A DNA stretch of 64,000 bases. It comes from a bacterium. GTDB taxonomy: Bacteria > Bacillota > Clostridia > Oscillospirales > Oscillospiraceae. The notes under the pieces were generated by a model, which had not been told where the DNA came from, ran no database searches, and saw only the letters and a program-made list of their open reading frames with translations. Both the position numbers and the translations under genes were made by a program. The stretch spans positions 1-64,000 of the forward strand of contig SFQY01000002.1 in NCBI GenBank assembly GCA_004562395.1, read 5' to 3'. Position 1 is the stretch's first letter. Each line of letters opens with the position of its first letter. Below, one piece after another: positions 1-7,264 of the stretch.

Positions 1-1
1 G

Positions 2-1354
2 CCCATGGGCCGCGCCATGATGTATATCGCGTCCGTCTTTTCCCAACTGGAACGGGAAACCATCGCCGAGCGAATCCGGGACAATATGCACGAGCTGTCT
101 AAAACCGGGCGCTGGCTGGGCGGCACCACACCTACCGGCTACGCCTCGGAGAGCGTGTCCAGCGTGACGGTGGACGGTAAGGTGAAGAAAGCCTGCAAGC
201 TGAAGCCCATACCGGAGGAAATCCAGCTGGTCAAGACGATTTTCTCCGTGTTCATGGAAACCGGCTCGCTCAGCAAGACCGACCAGTACCTGTTGGAGCA
301 TCGCTGCGTCACAAAGCGCGGCAAGCAGTTCACCCGCTTTGCTATCCGGGGCATTCTCACGAACCCGGTCTACATGATCGCCGACGAGACGGCGTATCAG
401 TATCTGAAAGAAAACAATGTTGACCTGTTTGCCGAACGCTCGGAGTTTGATGGCGAGCACGGCATCATGGCCTATAACCGCACCCTCCAGCGCCCCGGCA
501 AGGCGAATCAGATCCGTCCCATGGAGGAATGGATCGTGGCGGTGGGCAAGCATCCGGGCATCATCTCCGGCAGCGACTGGGTGCAGGTGCAGACCATGCT
601 GGACGTCAACAAATCCAAGAGCTACCGCAGACCCCGCAGCAACGTGGCGCTGCTGTCCGGACTTCTGCGCTGCGGCGAATGCGGCGACTATATGCGCCCG
701 AAGCTGACCAACCGCCGCACGGCGGACGGCGAGCTGATCTACACCTATATGTGCTCCACCAAGGAGCGCAGCCACGGCACGGTCTGCTCTATGAAAAACT
801 GCAACGGCAACACGCTGGACGCCAAGATCATTGAAGAAATCCGCAAGCTGTCCGCCGACAAAGAGACCCTTGCTAAGCTGCTGGCGCAGACCAAGAAGGT
901 CATCAGCGGCATCAGCGGCAACAAGGAGGGCTACGACGCGGAATTGGCACTGCTGAAAGAGAAGCACGCCGAAACGGAGGACCGCATCAAGCGGCTGGTG
1001 GAGTCCCTGTCCGTTGCCAGCGACACCTCCGCGAAGTACGTCATGGAGCAGATCGACGCGCTCCATCAGGAGAGCGAGACGCAGCAGATGAGGCTTTCTG
1101 AGTTGGAAGCCCTGACTGAACAGAGCCGGATGCTCCATCAGGAGTTCGCCTTCCATCAGGAGATGATCGAATCCTTCGCCAGCGCAGTAGATTCTGCCAC
1201 GCTGGAGGAAAAACGCCGCCTGCTGCGTACCATCGTCAAAAAAGTGGTCTGGGACGGCAAAAATGCCTATGTTTACCTCTTTGCGGAGGATGGAGAGGCG
1301 GATTTGCCACCCATTGACCAACCTATGTATCCGTTGGGAGAGGATAGCGAATGA
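2..1354 (+). CDS. Large serine recombinase, SpoIVCA-like (5' end off the window)
   Basis: Site-specific recombinase expected to excise the sigK-interrupting element. The reading frame is open to the left edge, so the N-terminal resolvase domain with the catalytic serine is missing from view. Counting from the first visible Met (position 5): the conserved end of the catalytic domain (QLERETIAERIRDNM, about residues 14-28) and GRWLGGTTPTGY (35-46), the recombinase domain (about 60-215), a zinc ribbon (Cys223, Cys226, Cys250, Cys261), then a long coiled coil (about 300-400) typical of large serine recombinases. The stop codon TGA (1352-1354) lies inside the putative crossover AATGA. The gene is in the same orientation as the sigK 3' half and directly upstream of it. 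Family assignment is firm; the role in sigK excision is inferred from position. Confidence 0.9.
   Translation, partial: PMGRAMMYIASVFSQLERETIAERIRDNMHELSKTGRWLGGTTPTGYASESVSSVTVDGKVKKACKLKPIPEEIQLVKTIFSVFMETGSLSKTDQYLLEHRCVTKRGKQFTRFAIRGILTNPVYMIADETAYQYLKENNVDLFAERSEFDGEHGIMAYNRTLQRPGKANQIRPMEEWIVAVGKHPGIISGSDWVQVQTMLDVNKSKSYRRPRSNVALLSGLLRCGECGDYMRPKLTNRRTADGELIYTYMCSTKERSHGTVCSMKNCNGNTLDAKIIEEIRKLSADKETLAKLLAQTKKVISGISGNKEGYDAELALLKEKHAETEDRIKRLVESLSVASDTSAKYVMEQIDALHQESETQQMRLSELEALTEQSRMLHQEFAFHQEMIESFASAVDSATLEEKRRLLRTIVKKVVWDGKNAYVYLFAEDGEADLPPIDQPMYPLGEDSE
1350..1354 (+). other. Putative skin/sigK crossover core AATGA
   Basis: AATGA here spans codon Asn-1 of the sigK fragment (NEILM) and also holds the recombinase stop codon. 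The homologous Asn-Glu-Ile codons are where I recall B. subtilis sigK being split, at a 5-bp AATGA repeat. Only one copy is visible; the partner should lie at the left end of the element, at the end of the sigK 5' half. Confidence 0.6.
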
Positions 1355-1706
1355 GATCCTGATGTACTTTCGCTCCCAGCGGAAGACGGCGCAGGATGTG
1401 TCGTTGTTTGACTACATTGAGACCGGAGCGGACGGAGCGCCGCTGGAGCTGATGGATGTGGTCAGCGAGGATGGGGATCTTCTGGAGCAGGTTTCCTCCC
1501 GTGAGATGGCGGTGCAGCTGCGCCGTGCGATGGATGCCTGTCTGACGGAGCAGGAGCGGAAGGTGATCCGCCTGCGCTACGGCCTGGACGGTCAGCCGCC
1601 CAAACGCCAGCGGGAGGTGGCGGATCTTACCGGAATCAGCAGAAGCTATGTTTCCAGGATCGAAAAGCGGGCGCTGCAGAAGCTGCGGGCGGTTTTGGAA
1701 GGGTAG
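1350..1706 (+). CDS. sigK: RNA polymerase sigma-K factor, 3' half of split gene
   Basis: C-terminal 118 codons of the late mother-cell sporulation sigma factor. It begins at NEILMYFRSQRKT, matching the middle of SigK, then a region-3-like stretch (DVSLFDYIETG, residues 17-27) and region 4 with the -35-binding helix-turn-helix (QREVADLTGISRSYVSRIEK, 87-106). Upstream in this frame there is only out-of-frame recombinase sequence and no convincing ribosome binding site, so the fragment cannot make a sigma factor alone. Full SigK is about 230 residues, so roughly half is absent and should be joined on by excision of the element. SigE was considered; the position of the split and the neighbouring recombinase favour SigK. 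A hairpin follows 8 bp after the stop. Confidence 0.85.
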   Translation, partial: NEILMYFRSQRKTAQDVSLFDYIETGADGAPLELMDVVSEDGDLLEQVSSREMAVQLRRAMDACLTEQERKVIRLRYGLDGQPPKRQREVADLTGISRSYVSRIEKRALQKLRAVLEG

Positions 1707-1714
1707 AAAGAAAC

Positions 1715-1751
1715 GAAGCCGGTCTTCCCGGTGTTCGGGAGGATCGGCTTC
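1715..1751. terminator. Hairpin between sigK 3' half and the NSS transporter
   Basis: Arms GAAGCCGGTCTTCCCG (1715-1730) and CGGGAGGATCGGCTTC (1736-1751) pair over 16 positions with two G-T type mismatches and a 5-nt loop. The T-rich tail (GTTTCTTTCT) is on the minus strand, so it best terminates the convergent transporter gene and may act on sigK as well. Nothing else is evident in the 1707-1913 gap. Confidence 0.65.
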
Positions 1752-1913
1752 GGTGTGAAATTCGGACGGATCCCCGGGGCATTGGGAAAAGAGCTGTACC
1801 CAATGGCACCGCGGAATCATGGGATTGACATCGTATACCGCCGTTGGCGGCAAGGAATGCTTGGACTTCATTATTTCGACGGCATTGCCGCAGGCTTCTA
1901 TGACAGTCTCCTA

Positions 1914-3305
1914 TCAGCGGCTGAAAAAGCGGCTCCAGTAGCCCATGATGAAAATAGCCGTGACGATAAACGGCAGAACCCAGGTCACATAGGGCCGGAC
2001 CCAGTTGGGGAACTGCATGCCCTTTCCGGTGTTGGCCTCTTTCCGGAAGGCGTCCCAGCCCCAGCCCTTCCGGGACACGCAGAACAGCAGGTACACCAGA
2101 GAGCCAAGGGGAAGCAGATTGTCGGAGATCAGAAAGTCCTCCAGAGTCATGATATCACTTCCCGGTCCCAGAGGCTGAATGCCGGACCAGAGGTTAAAGC
2201 CCAGGATGCAGGGCATGGACAGAATCAGAATTCCCACCAGGTTGATCAGGGAGGATTTTTTTCGGGTCCAGTTCCATTTGTCCATGCCGAAGGTGATGAT
2301 GTTTTCAAACACCGCAATGACGGTGGACAGGGCGGCGAAGGTCAGGAACACAAAGAACAGGGCGCCCCAGAGCCGGCCCATGGGCATCTCGTTGAAGATG
2401 TTGGGCAGCGTCACGAAAATCAGGTTGGGGCCGGAGTCCGGCGCCACGCCGAAGGAGAAGCAGGCGGGGAAAATGATGAATCCCGCCATCAGCGCCACAA
2501 GGGTGTCCAGGATGCCCACCCGGACGGCTTCTCCGGTGAGGCGGTATTCCCGGCCGATATAGCTTCCGAAGACCGCCAGGGAGCCGATGCCCAAAGAGAA
2601 GGTGAAGTATGCCTGCCCCATGGCGGCGTAGATGGCGTCTCCCAGAACCATGTTCCCCTGGGCGTCATAGACAAGATTCCGGAAATTGGGCATCAGGTAG
2701 AACCGAAGTCCTTCCGCGGCGCCCGGCAGGGTCACGGAGCGGCCTACCAGCAGGACCATGACACCCAGCAGACAGAGCATCATTGCCTTGGTGATTTTTT
2801 CCACTCCGTTTTGAAGGCCCAGGGAGCAGATCCCGATGCCCGCGGCCACCACCAGGGCCGTACACAGCGTCATCAGGCCGGGCTGGCCCATCAGGGTGCC
2901 GAATTCGGCGGCCACGCCTGCGGCGTCCAGACCGGAAAAGTCGCCCCTGGCCATTTTGAAGCAGTACAGCAGCAGCCAGCCGGCAATGGTGGTATAGAAC
3001 ATCATCAGAAGGTAGTTGCCCGCGATGCCGAACCAGCTGAAGACATGCCACTTGGTTCCCTTCGGTTCCAGTGCATGGAAGGAAAGGGCAATGCTCTTTC
3101 CGCTGCCCCGGCCCACGGAAAACTCCATGACCATGACCGGCAGCCCAAGAATGATCAGAAACAGCAGGTAAATCAGCACAAAGGCTGCTCCGCCGTATTT
3201 GCCGGTGATATAGGGAAACCGCCATACGTTTCCCAATCCGATGGCGCAGCCTGCTGAAATCAGCAGGAAGCCCAGTCTGGACGAAAAGGTTTCACGTTTC
3301 TCCAT
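1914..3305 (-). CDS. Sodium-dependent transporter, NSS/SNF family
   Basis: Sodium-coupled symporter of the neurotransmitter:sodium symporter family (LeuT fold), probably importing an amino acid or related amine at the cytoplasmic membrane. The N-terminus carries the family signature: RLGFLLISAGCAIGLGNVWR (about residues 10-29), including the GNVWRFPY stretch of helix 1 that lines the substrate and sodium sites. Hydrophobic helices continue through the 463 residues, a little longer than the usual 440-450 for bacterial members. Start ATG at 3305 has GAGGCGG upstream. It is monocistronic between two hairpins (1715-1751 and 3385-3421). The substrate cannot be read from the sequence. Confidence 0.93.
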   Translation of the reverse strand: MEKRETFSSRLGFLLISAGCAIGLGNVWRFPYITGKYGGAAFVLIYLLFLIILGLPVMVMEFSVGRGSGKSIALSFHALEPKGTKWHVFSWFGIAGNYLLMMFYTTIAGWLLLYCFKMARGDFSGLDAAGVAAEFGTLMGQPGLMTLCTALVVAAGIGICSLGLQNGVEKITKAMMLCLLGVMVLLVGRSVTLPGAAEGLRFYLMPNFRNLVYDAQGNMVLGDAIYAAMGQAYFTFSLGIGSLAVFGSYIGREYRLTGEAVRVGILDTLVALMAGFIIFPACFSFGVAPDSGPNLIFVTLPNIFNEMPMGRLWGALFFVFLTFAALSTVIAVFENIITFGMDKWNWTRKKSSLINLVGILILSMPCILGFNLWSGIQPLGPGSDIMTLEDFLISDNLLPLGSLVYLLFCVSRKGWGWDAFRKEANTGKGMQFPNWVRPYVTWVLPFIVTAIFIMGYWSRFFSR

Positions 3306-3384
3306 AAATCCGCCTCGTTTTTTCAGAATATGCCGGCTCAGCCGCGGCAGGGAAGCGCGGGCAGGATCTCCGGCGGGGAAGGGC

Positions 3385-3421
3385 CGAAAAAAGCTCCGGG
3401 GCGGCCCGCTCCGGAGCTTTT
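3385..3421 (-). terminator. Intrinsic terminator of the HIT gene
   Basis: Arms AAAAGCTCCGG (3389-3399) and CCGGAGCTTTT (3411-3421) are perfect complements; the minus strand continues into TTTTTTCGG. It lies 33 bp after the HIT stop codon and upstream of the NSS gene. Confidence 0.85.
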
Positions 3422-3453
3422 GCTGGGGGTGACAGGTTCCGTGCAGTGCTTGC

Positions 3454-3873
3454 TCAGAGAGCTGCCTTGATCTTGGCGATCATTTCGGCGTACTGCTCCT
3501 CGGACAGATAGGTTTTGCCGGGGTTCATGGCAAAGGGGGTGCCCCATTCGAATTCGTCCTTGTACTTGGGAACCAGATGGAAATGCAGATGGCAGCCACC
3601 GTCGCCGTAAGCGCCGTAGTTGACCTTATCGGGATGGAAGGCCTTGTGCAGGGCCTTGGCCGCGGTGGCCACGTCCTCAAAGAACAATGCCCGTTCCTCG
3701 GCGGAAATATCCACCAGTTCGCTGACATGATCCTTGTAAGCCACGATGACCCGGCCGGGATGGCTCTGCTCCTTGAACAGGATCAGCTGGCTGACCTTCA
3801 GGTCGCAGATCTTGATGCCGAAGCCGGCAAGGATCTCTCCGCCCATGCAGTAGCCGCAGTTGCAGTCTTTCAT
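3454..3873 (-). CDS. HIT family protein (histidine triad hydrolase)
   Basis: Small nucleotide-binding hydrolase of the histidine triad superfamily, related to HinT/Hit proteins that cleave nucleoside phosphoramidates or similar nucleotidyl bonds. The triad is present near the C-terminal half as HLHFHLVP. An N-terminal DCNCGYC cluster resembles the short zinc-binding cysteine motif of some bacterial HIT proteins. I chose the ATG at 3873 (MKDCNC) rather than the in-frame ATG at 3891 because AGAAGGAA lies just ahead of 3873. It has its own promoter (3908-3936) and terminator. The biological substrate is unknown. Confidence 0.9.
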   Translation of the reverse strand: MKDCNCGYCMGGEILAGFGIKICDLKVSQLILFKEQSHPGRVIVAYKDHVSELVDISAEERALFFEDVATAAKALHKAFHPDKVNYGAYGDGGCHLHFHLVPKYKDEFEWGTPFAMNPGKTYLSEEQYAEMIAKIKAAL

Positions 3874-3907
3874 AGAAATTCCTTCTTTCATTTCAATTTA
3901 TGAAAAA

Positions 3908-3936
3908 ATAGTACCACAGATCCCTTATCCGGTCAA
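3908..3936 (-). promoter_or_regulatory. Sigma-A-type promoter for the HIT gene
   Basis: On the minus strand: TTGACC (3931-3936), 17-bp spacer, TACTAT (3908-3913), about 35 bp before the HIT start codon. Confidence 0.7.
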
Positions 3937-3997
3937 GCCGCAGGGCGGAATCTTGTAGGAATTGCCGGGGCAGGGAAGCAAAAACTGTAGAAATTGC

Positions 3998-4495
3998 TCA
4001 TGGCTTCAGCTGAAAGCGCCACAGCCGGTCCTGATCCTCCTGGGAGGCATAGCCGATGCCAACCCGCTTGGCTGTCTCCACCTCGCAGGAAAAGCCGTCG
4101 TCCTCAATCCAAAGCTCCGGAGAGGAAACGGCACTTTCCCGGTTGAGCGTTCCGGTGATCCCCAGGGCTTTGGTCAGCTTCCCGGGGCCGGGTGCCTCCA
4201 GGCAGGCCCGGATCAGCACTGCCTCCGGCTGCCCCGGCTCTCCGGTGACGATATTCAGCAGCCAGTGGATCCCGTAACACAGGTAGATATACAGAGTCCC
4301 GGCGTCGGCGTAAAGGACCTCCGTCCGGGGGGTTCTTCCCTTATGGGCGTGGCAGGCGGTATCCGCTTCGCCGCAGTAGGCTTCGGTTTCCGAAATGCGG
4401 AACCGCTTCCCGTTTACCACCAGTAGCTTGCCCACCAGCTCCCGGGCTACCTCCAGACAGGGACGGTGAAAAAACGCGTAAGTCAGACGTTCCAT
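3998..4495 (-). CDS. DNA-3-methyladenine glycosylase, Mpg/AAG family
   Basis: Base-excision repair enzyme that removes alkylated purines such as 3-methyladenine. The AAG family pattern is visible: LVGKLLVV near the N-terminus, ETEAYCGEADTACHAHKGRT around residues 40-60 (the family's ETEAY..D.A.H element with the catalytic Glu), LYIYLCYGIHW.LNIV, and EAVLIRA in the middle. At 165 residues it is somewhat shorter than the common 190-200. The start at ATG 4495 (MERLTYAF) is preferred to the ATG at 4513 because CAGGAGG sits directly ahead of it. It is read divergently from apgM, with a repeat element between. Regulation is not evident. Confidence 0.9.
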   Translation of the reverse strand: MERLTYAFFHRPCLEVARELVGKLLVVNGKRFRISETEAYCGEADTACHAHKGRTPRTEVLYADAGTLYIYLCYGIHWLLNIVTGEPGQPEAVLIRACLEAPGPGKLTKALGITGTLNRESAVSSPELWIEDDGFSCEVETAKRVGIGYASQEDQDRLWRFQLKP

Positions 4496-4554
4496 ACTTG
4501 CTGCCTCCTGCAAAAACCATGTTACGATTCAGCCAAACCCAAAAATCATGTGCA

Positions 4555-4637
4555 AAGGATCGTTTCTCTTAAGTAACGGGCGACCGCGAGGGTGGCCCCT
4601 ACGCGGAGCGCGTCTGTTGCTGCGTGAAACGATCCTT
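4555..4637. repeat. Dispersed foldback repeat, copy R1 (83 bp)
   Basis: Perfect 12-bp terminal inverted repeats AAGGATCGTTTC (4555-4566) and GAAACGATCCTT (4626-4637) enclose a GC-rich foldback. Just outside, GATTCTCCCGCAGCGGAATC (4649-4668) resembles the sequence flanking copy R5. The 4496-4901 gap otherwise holds only putative promoter sequence for apgM. This is the shortest of six related copies in the window. Confidence 0.75.
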
Positions 4638-4830
4638 CTGTTGATAGATTCTCCCGCAGCGGAATCTTTATGAAACCATCTTATCACGATCCGGGCAGGG
4701 TGTCCATGGTTTTTCTGATTCCCAGGCTGGATTGTTGCAAAAATCCCGCCAATTTGCCAACGAAACCCGAAAACAGACCTTCTATTTTCTGGCATTTTTT
4801 CGTATTGTATTCTCCCGCGATCGATGGTAC

Positions 4831-4836
4831 TATAAT
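4831..4836 (+). promoter_or_regulatory. Putative -10 box for the apgM-serC-serA operon
   Basis: TATAAT at 4831-4836, about 65 bp before the apgM start. No good -35 box lies at 17 bp (TATTCT), although TTGTAT lies at 20 bp, so only the -10 call is made. Confidence 0.45.
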
Positions 4837-4901
4837 GAAATAAAATCCTCCGCGGCCTCCGTTTGCTGTGGACGCGCACACCGCGCGGAAAGGAAAACCT
4901 T

Positions 4902-6110
4902 ATGAAATACATTGTGATTTTGGGCGACGGCATGGCCGATGAGCCCATTGCCGCCCTTGGCGGAAAGACCCCTCTGGAATTTGCCCGGACCCCGGTCATG
5001 GATGAGCTGGCGTCCAAGGGGGAAATGGGAATGGTTCAGAATGTTCCCGCGGGAATGTCTCCCGGAAGCGAGGTGGCCAACCTGTCCGTTATGGGCTATG
5101 ATCCGCTGACGGACTTTACCGGACGGTCTCCTTTGGAGGCGCTCAGTGTGGGCGTGGAGATGGAGCCGGACGATGTGGTGTTCCGCTGCAATCTGGTGAC
5201 CCTGACCGAGGAGGAGCCTTATCCGGAAAAGACCATTCTGGACCACAGCTCCGGAGAGATCGCCACCGCCGATGCCGATATTCTGATGGACGCCATTCGG
5301 GAGAACTTCAACAGCCGGGAGTTCCAGTTCTACACCGGCACCAGCTACCGCCATATCATGATCTGGAAGCATGGCCGTCTGGCCCGTCTGGAGCCGCCCC
5401 ATGATCATCTGACCAAGGTCATCGGACCCTGGCTTCCCCAGGAGCCGGTGCTGCGGGCCTTTATGGAGAAGAGCTTCGACATTCTCAACAACCATCCGCT
5501 GAACCTCCGCCGTGCCGCCGAGGGCAAAAACAAGGCCAATTCCCTGTGGTACTGGGGGGCAGGCACCAGGCCCAGCCTGCGGTCCTTCCGGGAGAAGACC
5601 GGACTGACGGGGGCCATGGTCTCCGCCGTGGACCTGCTCAAGGGCATCGCCGTGGGCGCGGGGATGAAGATCTGCCATGTGGAGGGAGCCACCGGTTCCA
5701 TTGATACCAACTGGGAGGGCAAGGCTCAGGCCGCCATTGACGCCCTGCTGCGGGATCACTGCGATTTCGTCTACGTCCATGTGGAGGCTCCCGATGAGAT
5801 GGCCCATCAGGGTCTGACGGAGGAAAAGGTCCGTTCCATCGAGTATCTGGACAGCCGGATCCTGGCCCCGGTGAAGAAGGCGGTGGAGGACGCCGGCGAG
5901 GACTGCCGGATCCTGGTGCTGCCGGATCATCCCAACCTGCTGCGTCTGCGCACCCATACCGCCGATCCGGTTCCCTACGTCCTTTACGACAGCACCCGGC
6001 AGCGCCGGACCGTGGCCCATTACGGGGAGACGGAGGCTAGGGCCACGGGTATCTTTGAGCCCCAGGGCTACCGGCTTATGGAGCGGTTCCTGTCCCGGGA
6101 CGGGAAGTGA
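4902..6110 (+). CDS. apgM: Cofactor-independent phosphoglycerate mutase, archaeal (ApgM) type
   Basis: Alkaline-phosphatase-superfamily enzyme that should interconvert 2- and 3-phosphoglycerate without 2,3-bisphosphoglycerate. Metal-binding start ILGDGMAD (Asp9), catalytic-Ser region GSEVANLSVMGYDP (about 55-68), and the C-terminal metal motif VHVEAPDEMAHQG plus VLPDHP are visible; 402 residues is normal for the class. Start ATG 4902 (MKYIV) has GGAAAGGA 8 bp ahead; an upstream in-frame ATG at 4863 lacks this. serC follows after 29 bp. Relatives beside threonine genes have been annotated as proposed homoserine kinases; here the serC-serA neighbours point to 3-phosphoglycerate supply for serine. 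The reaction itself is inferred. Confidence 0.85.
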   Translation: MKYIVILGDGMADEPIAALGGKTPLEFARTPVMDELASKGEMGMVQNVPAGMSPGSEVANLSVMGYDPLTDFTGRSPLEALSVGVEMEPDDVVFRCNLVTLTEEEPYPEKTILDHSSGEIATADADILMDAIRENFNSREFQFYTGTSYRHIMIWKHGRLARLEPPHDHLTKVIGPWLPQEPVLRAFMEKSFDILNNHPLNLRRAAEGKNKANSLWYWGAGTRPSLRSFREKTGLTGAMVSAVDLLKGIAVGAGMKICHVEGATGSIDTNWEGKAQAAIDALLRDHCDFVYVHVEAPDEMAHQGLTEEKVRSIEYLDSRILAPVKKAVEDAGEDCRILVLPDHPNLLRLRTHTADPVPYVLYDSTRQRRTVAHYGETEARATGIFEPQGYRLMERFLSRDGK

Positions 6111-6139
6111 ACATCCTGATAGAAAATGGAGGAAGAGAT

Positions 6140-7222
6140 ATGTCCAGAGTGTATAATTTTTCCGCGGGTCCCGCGGTTCTGCCGGAAAGCGTTCTGCGGG
6201 AGGCGGCTGATGAGATGCTGGACTACCGGGGAACCGGTATGTCCGTGATGGAGATGAGCCACCGGTCCAAAGCCTACCAGGCCATCATTGACCAGGCCGA
6301 GGCGGATCTGCGGAAGCTTATGGGTATTCCCGAAAACTACAAGGTCCTGTTCATGCAGGGCGGCGCCAGCCAGCAGTTTGCCATGGTTCCCATGAACCTG
6401 ATGAAGAACAAGGTGGCGGATTACATCATCACCGGCCAGTGGGCCAAGAAGGCCTGGCAGGAGGCCAAGCTGTACGGTCAGGCCAACGCCGTGGCGTCCT
6501 CCGCCGACAAGACCTTCTCCTACATCCCGGACTGCTCCGATCTGCCCATCAGTGAGGACGCGGACTATGTATATATCTGCGAGAACAACACCATCTACGG
6601 CACCAAATTCCACAGGCTGCCCAATACCAAGGGCAAGGACCTGGTGGCGGATGTGTCCTCCTGTTTTCTCAGTGAGCCGGTGGACGTGGCAAAGTACGGT
6701 ATGCTTTACGGCGGCGTGCAGAAGAACATCGGCCCTGCCGGTGTGGTCATCGCGGTGATCCGGGAGGACCTGATCCGGGAGGATGTGCTGCCCGGCACCC
6801 CCACCATGCTGCGCTATAAGACCCATGCCGACAATGGGTCCATGTACAATACTCCTCCCGCTTACGGCATTTATATCTGCGGCAAGGTCTTCAAGTGGCT
6901 GCTGGATATGGGCGGCCTGGAGGTCATGGGGCAGATCAATGAGAAAAAGGCCGCGGTTTTGTATGACTTCCTGGATTCCAGCACCCTGTTCCGGGGTACC
7001 GTGGTGAAGCAGGACCGTTCCCTGATGAATGTGCCCTTCGTCACCGGCAGTACGGAGCTGGACGCGAAATTCGTGGCGGAGGCCGCCGAGGCGGGCTTCG
7101 TGAACCTGAAGGGCCACCGCACCGTAGGCGGTATGCGGGCCAGCATCTACAACGCCATGCCCATCGAGGGTGTGGAAAAGCTGGTGCAGTTCATGGAGAA
7201 GTTCGAAAAGGAAAACAGATAA
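6140..7222 (+). CDS. serC: Phosphoserine aminotransferase
   Basis: PLP enzyme that converts 3-phosphohydroxypyruvate and glutamate to O-phosphoserine, the second step of serine synthesis. N-terminal YNFSAGPAVLPESVL is the family hallmark; MQGGASQQFAM binds the cofactor phosphate; the PLP lysine is Lys195 in YGGVQKNIGPAG; a C-terminal GHRTVGGMRASIYNAMP closes the small domain. The 360-residue length is standard. Start ATG 6140 has GGAGGAAG 5 bp ahead. It is the middle gene of apgM-serC-serA (gaps 29 and 42 bp). Phosphoserine phosphatase (serB) is not in the window. Confidence 0.97.
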   Translation: MSRVYNFSAGPAVLPESVLREAADEMLDYRGTGMSVMEMSHRSKAYQAIIDQAEADLRKLMGIPENYKVLFMQGGASQQFAMVPMNLMKNKVADYIITGQWAKKAWQEAKLYGQANAVASSADKTFSYIPDCSDLPISEDADYVYICENNTIYGTKFHRLPNTKGKDLVADVSSCFLSEPVDVAKYGMLYGGVQKNIGPAGVVIAVIREDLIREDVLPGTPTMLRYKTHADNGSMYNTPPAYGIYICGKVFKWLLDMGGLEVMGQINEKKAAVLYDFLDSSTLFRGTVVKQDRSLMNVPFVTGSTELDAKFVAEAAEAGFVNLKGHRTVGGMRASIYNAMPIEGVEKLVQFMEKFEKENR

Positions 7223-7264
7223 AGCCGCCCCGGCAGGGCGCGGCCGCGCAGAAAGAGGAAAATC

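Larger units (their letters stand above)
1..1354. mobile_element. Right end of a skin-like element interrupting sigK (partial)
   Basis: The window opens inside an element that ends at the AATGA at 1350-1354, where sigK coding sequence begins abruptly. Seen here: a SpoIVCA-type large serine recombinase whose last codons run into the boundary, followed by a sigK 3' half with no start codon of its own. Established for Bacillus subtilis and Clostridioides difficile: a prophage-like skin element splits sigK and is excised in the mother cell by a serine recombinase encoded in the element. Inference: this is the same arrangement. The left end, the 5' half of sigK and the element size lie outside the window. 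Confidence 0.8.

Noticed and set aside
1731..3257. Long plus-strand open frame opposite the NSS transporter
   Set aside because: Gly/Gln/His-rich composition, no family features and full overlap with a well-supported gene; an antisense artefact of GC-rich codon use. The same holds for long antisense frames at 20563-22908, 30046-33270, 58030-59940 and elsewhere.
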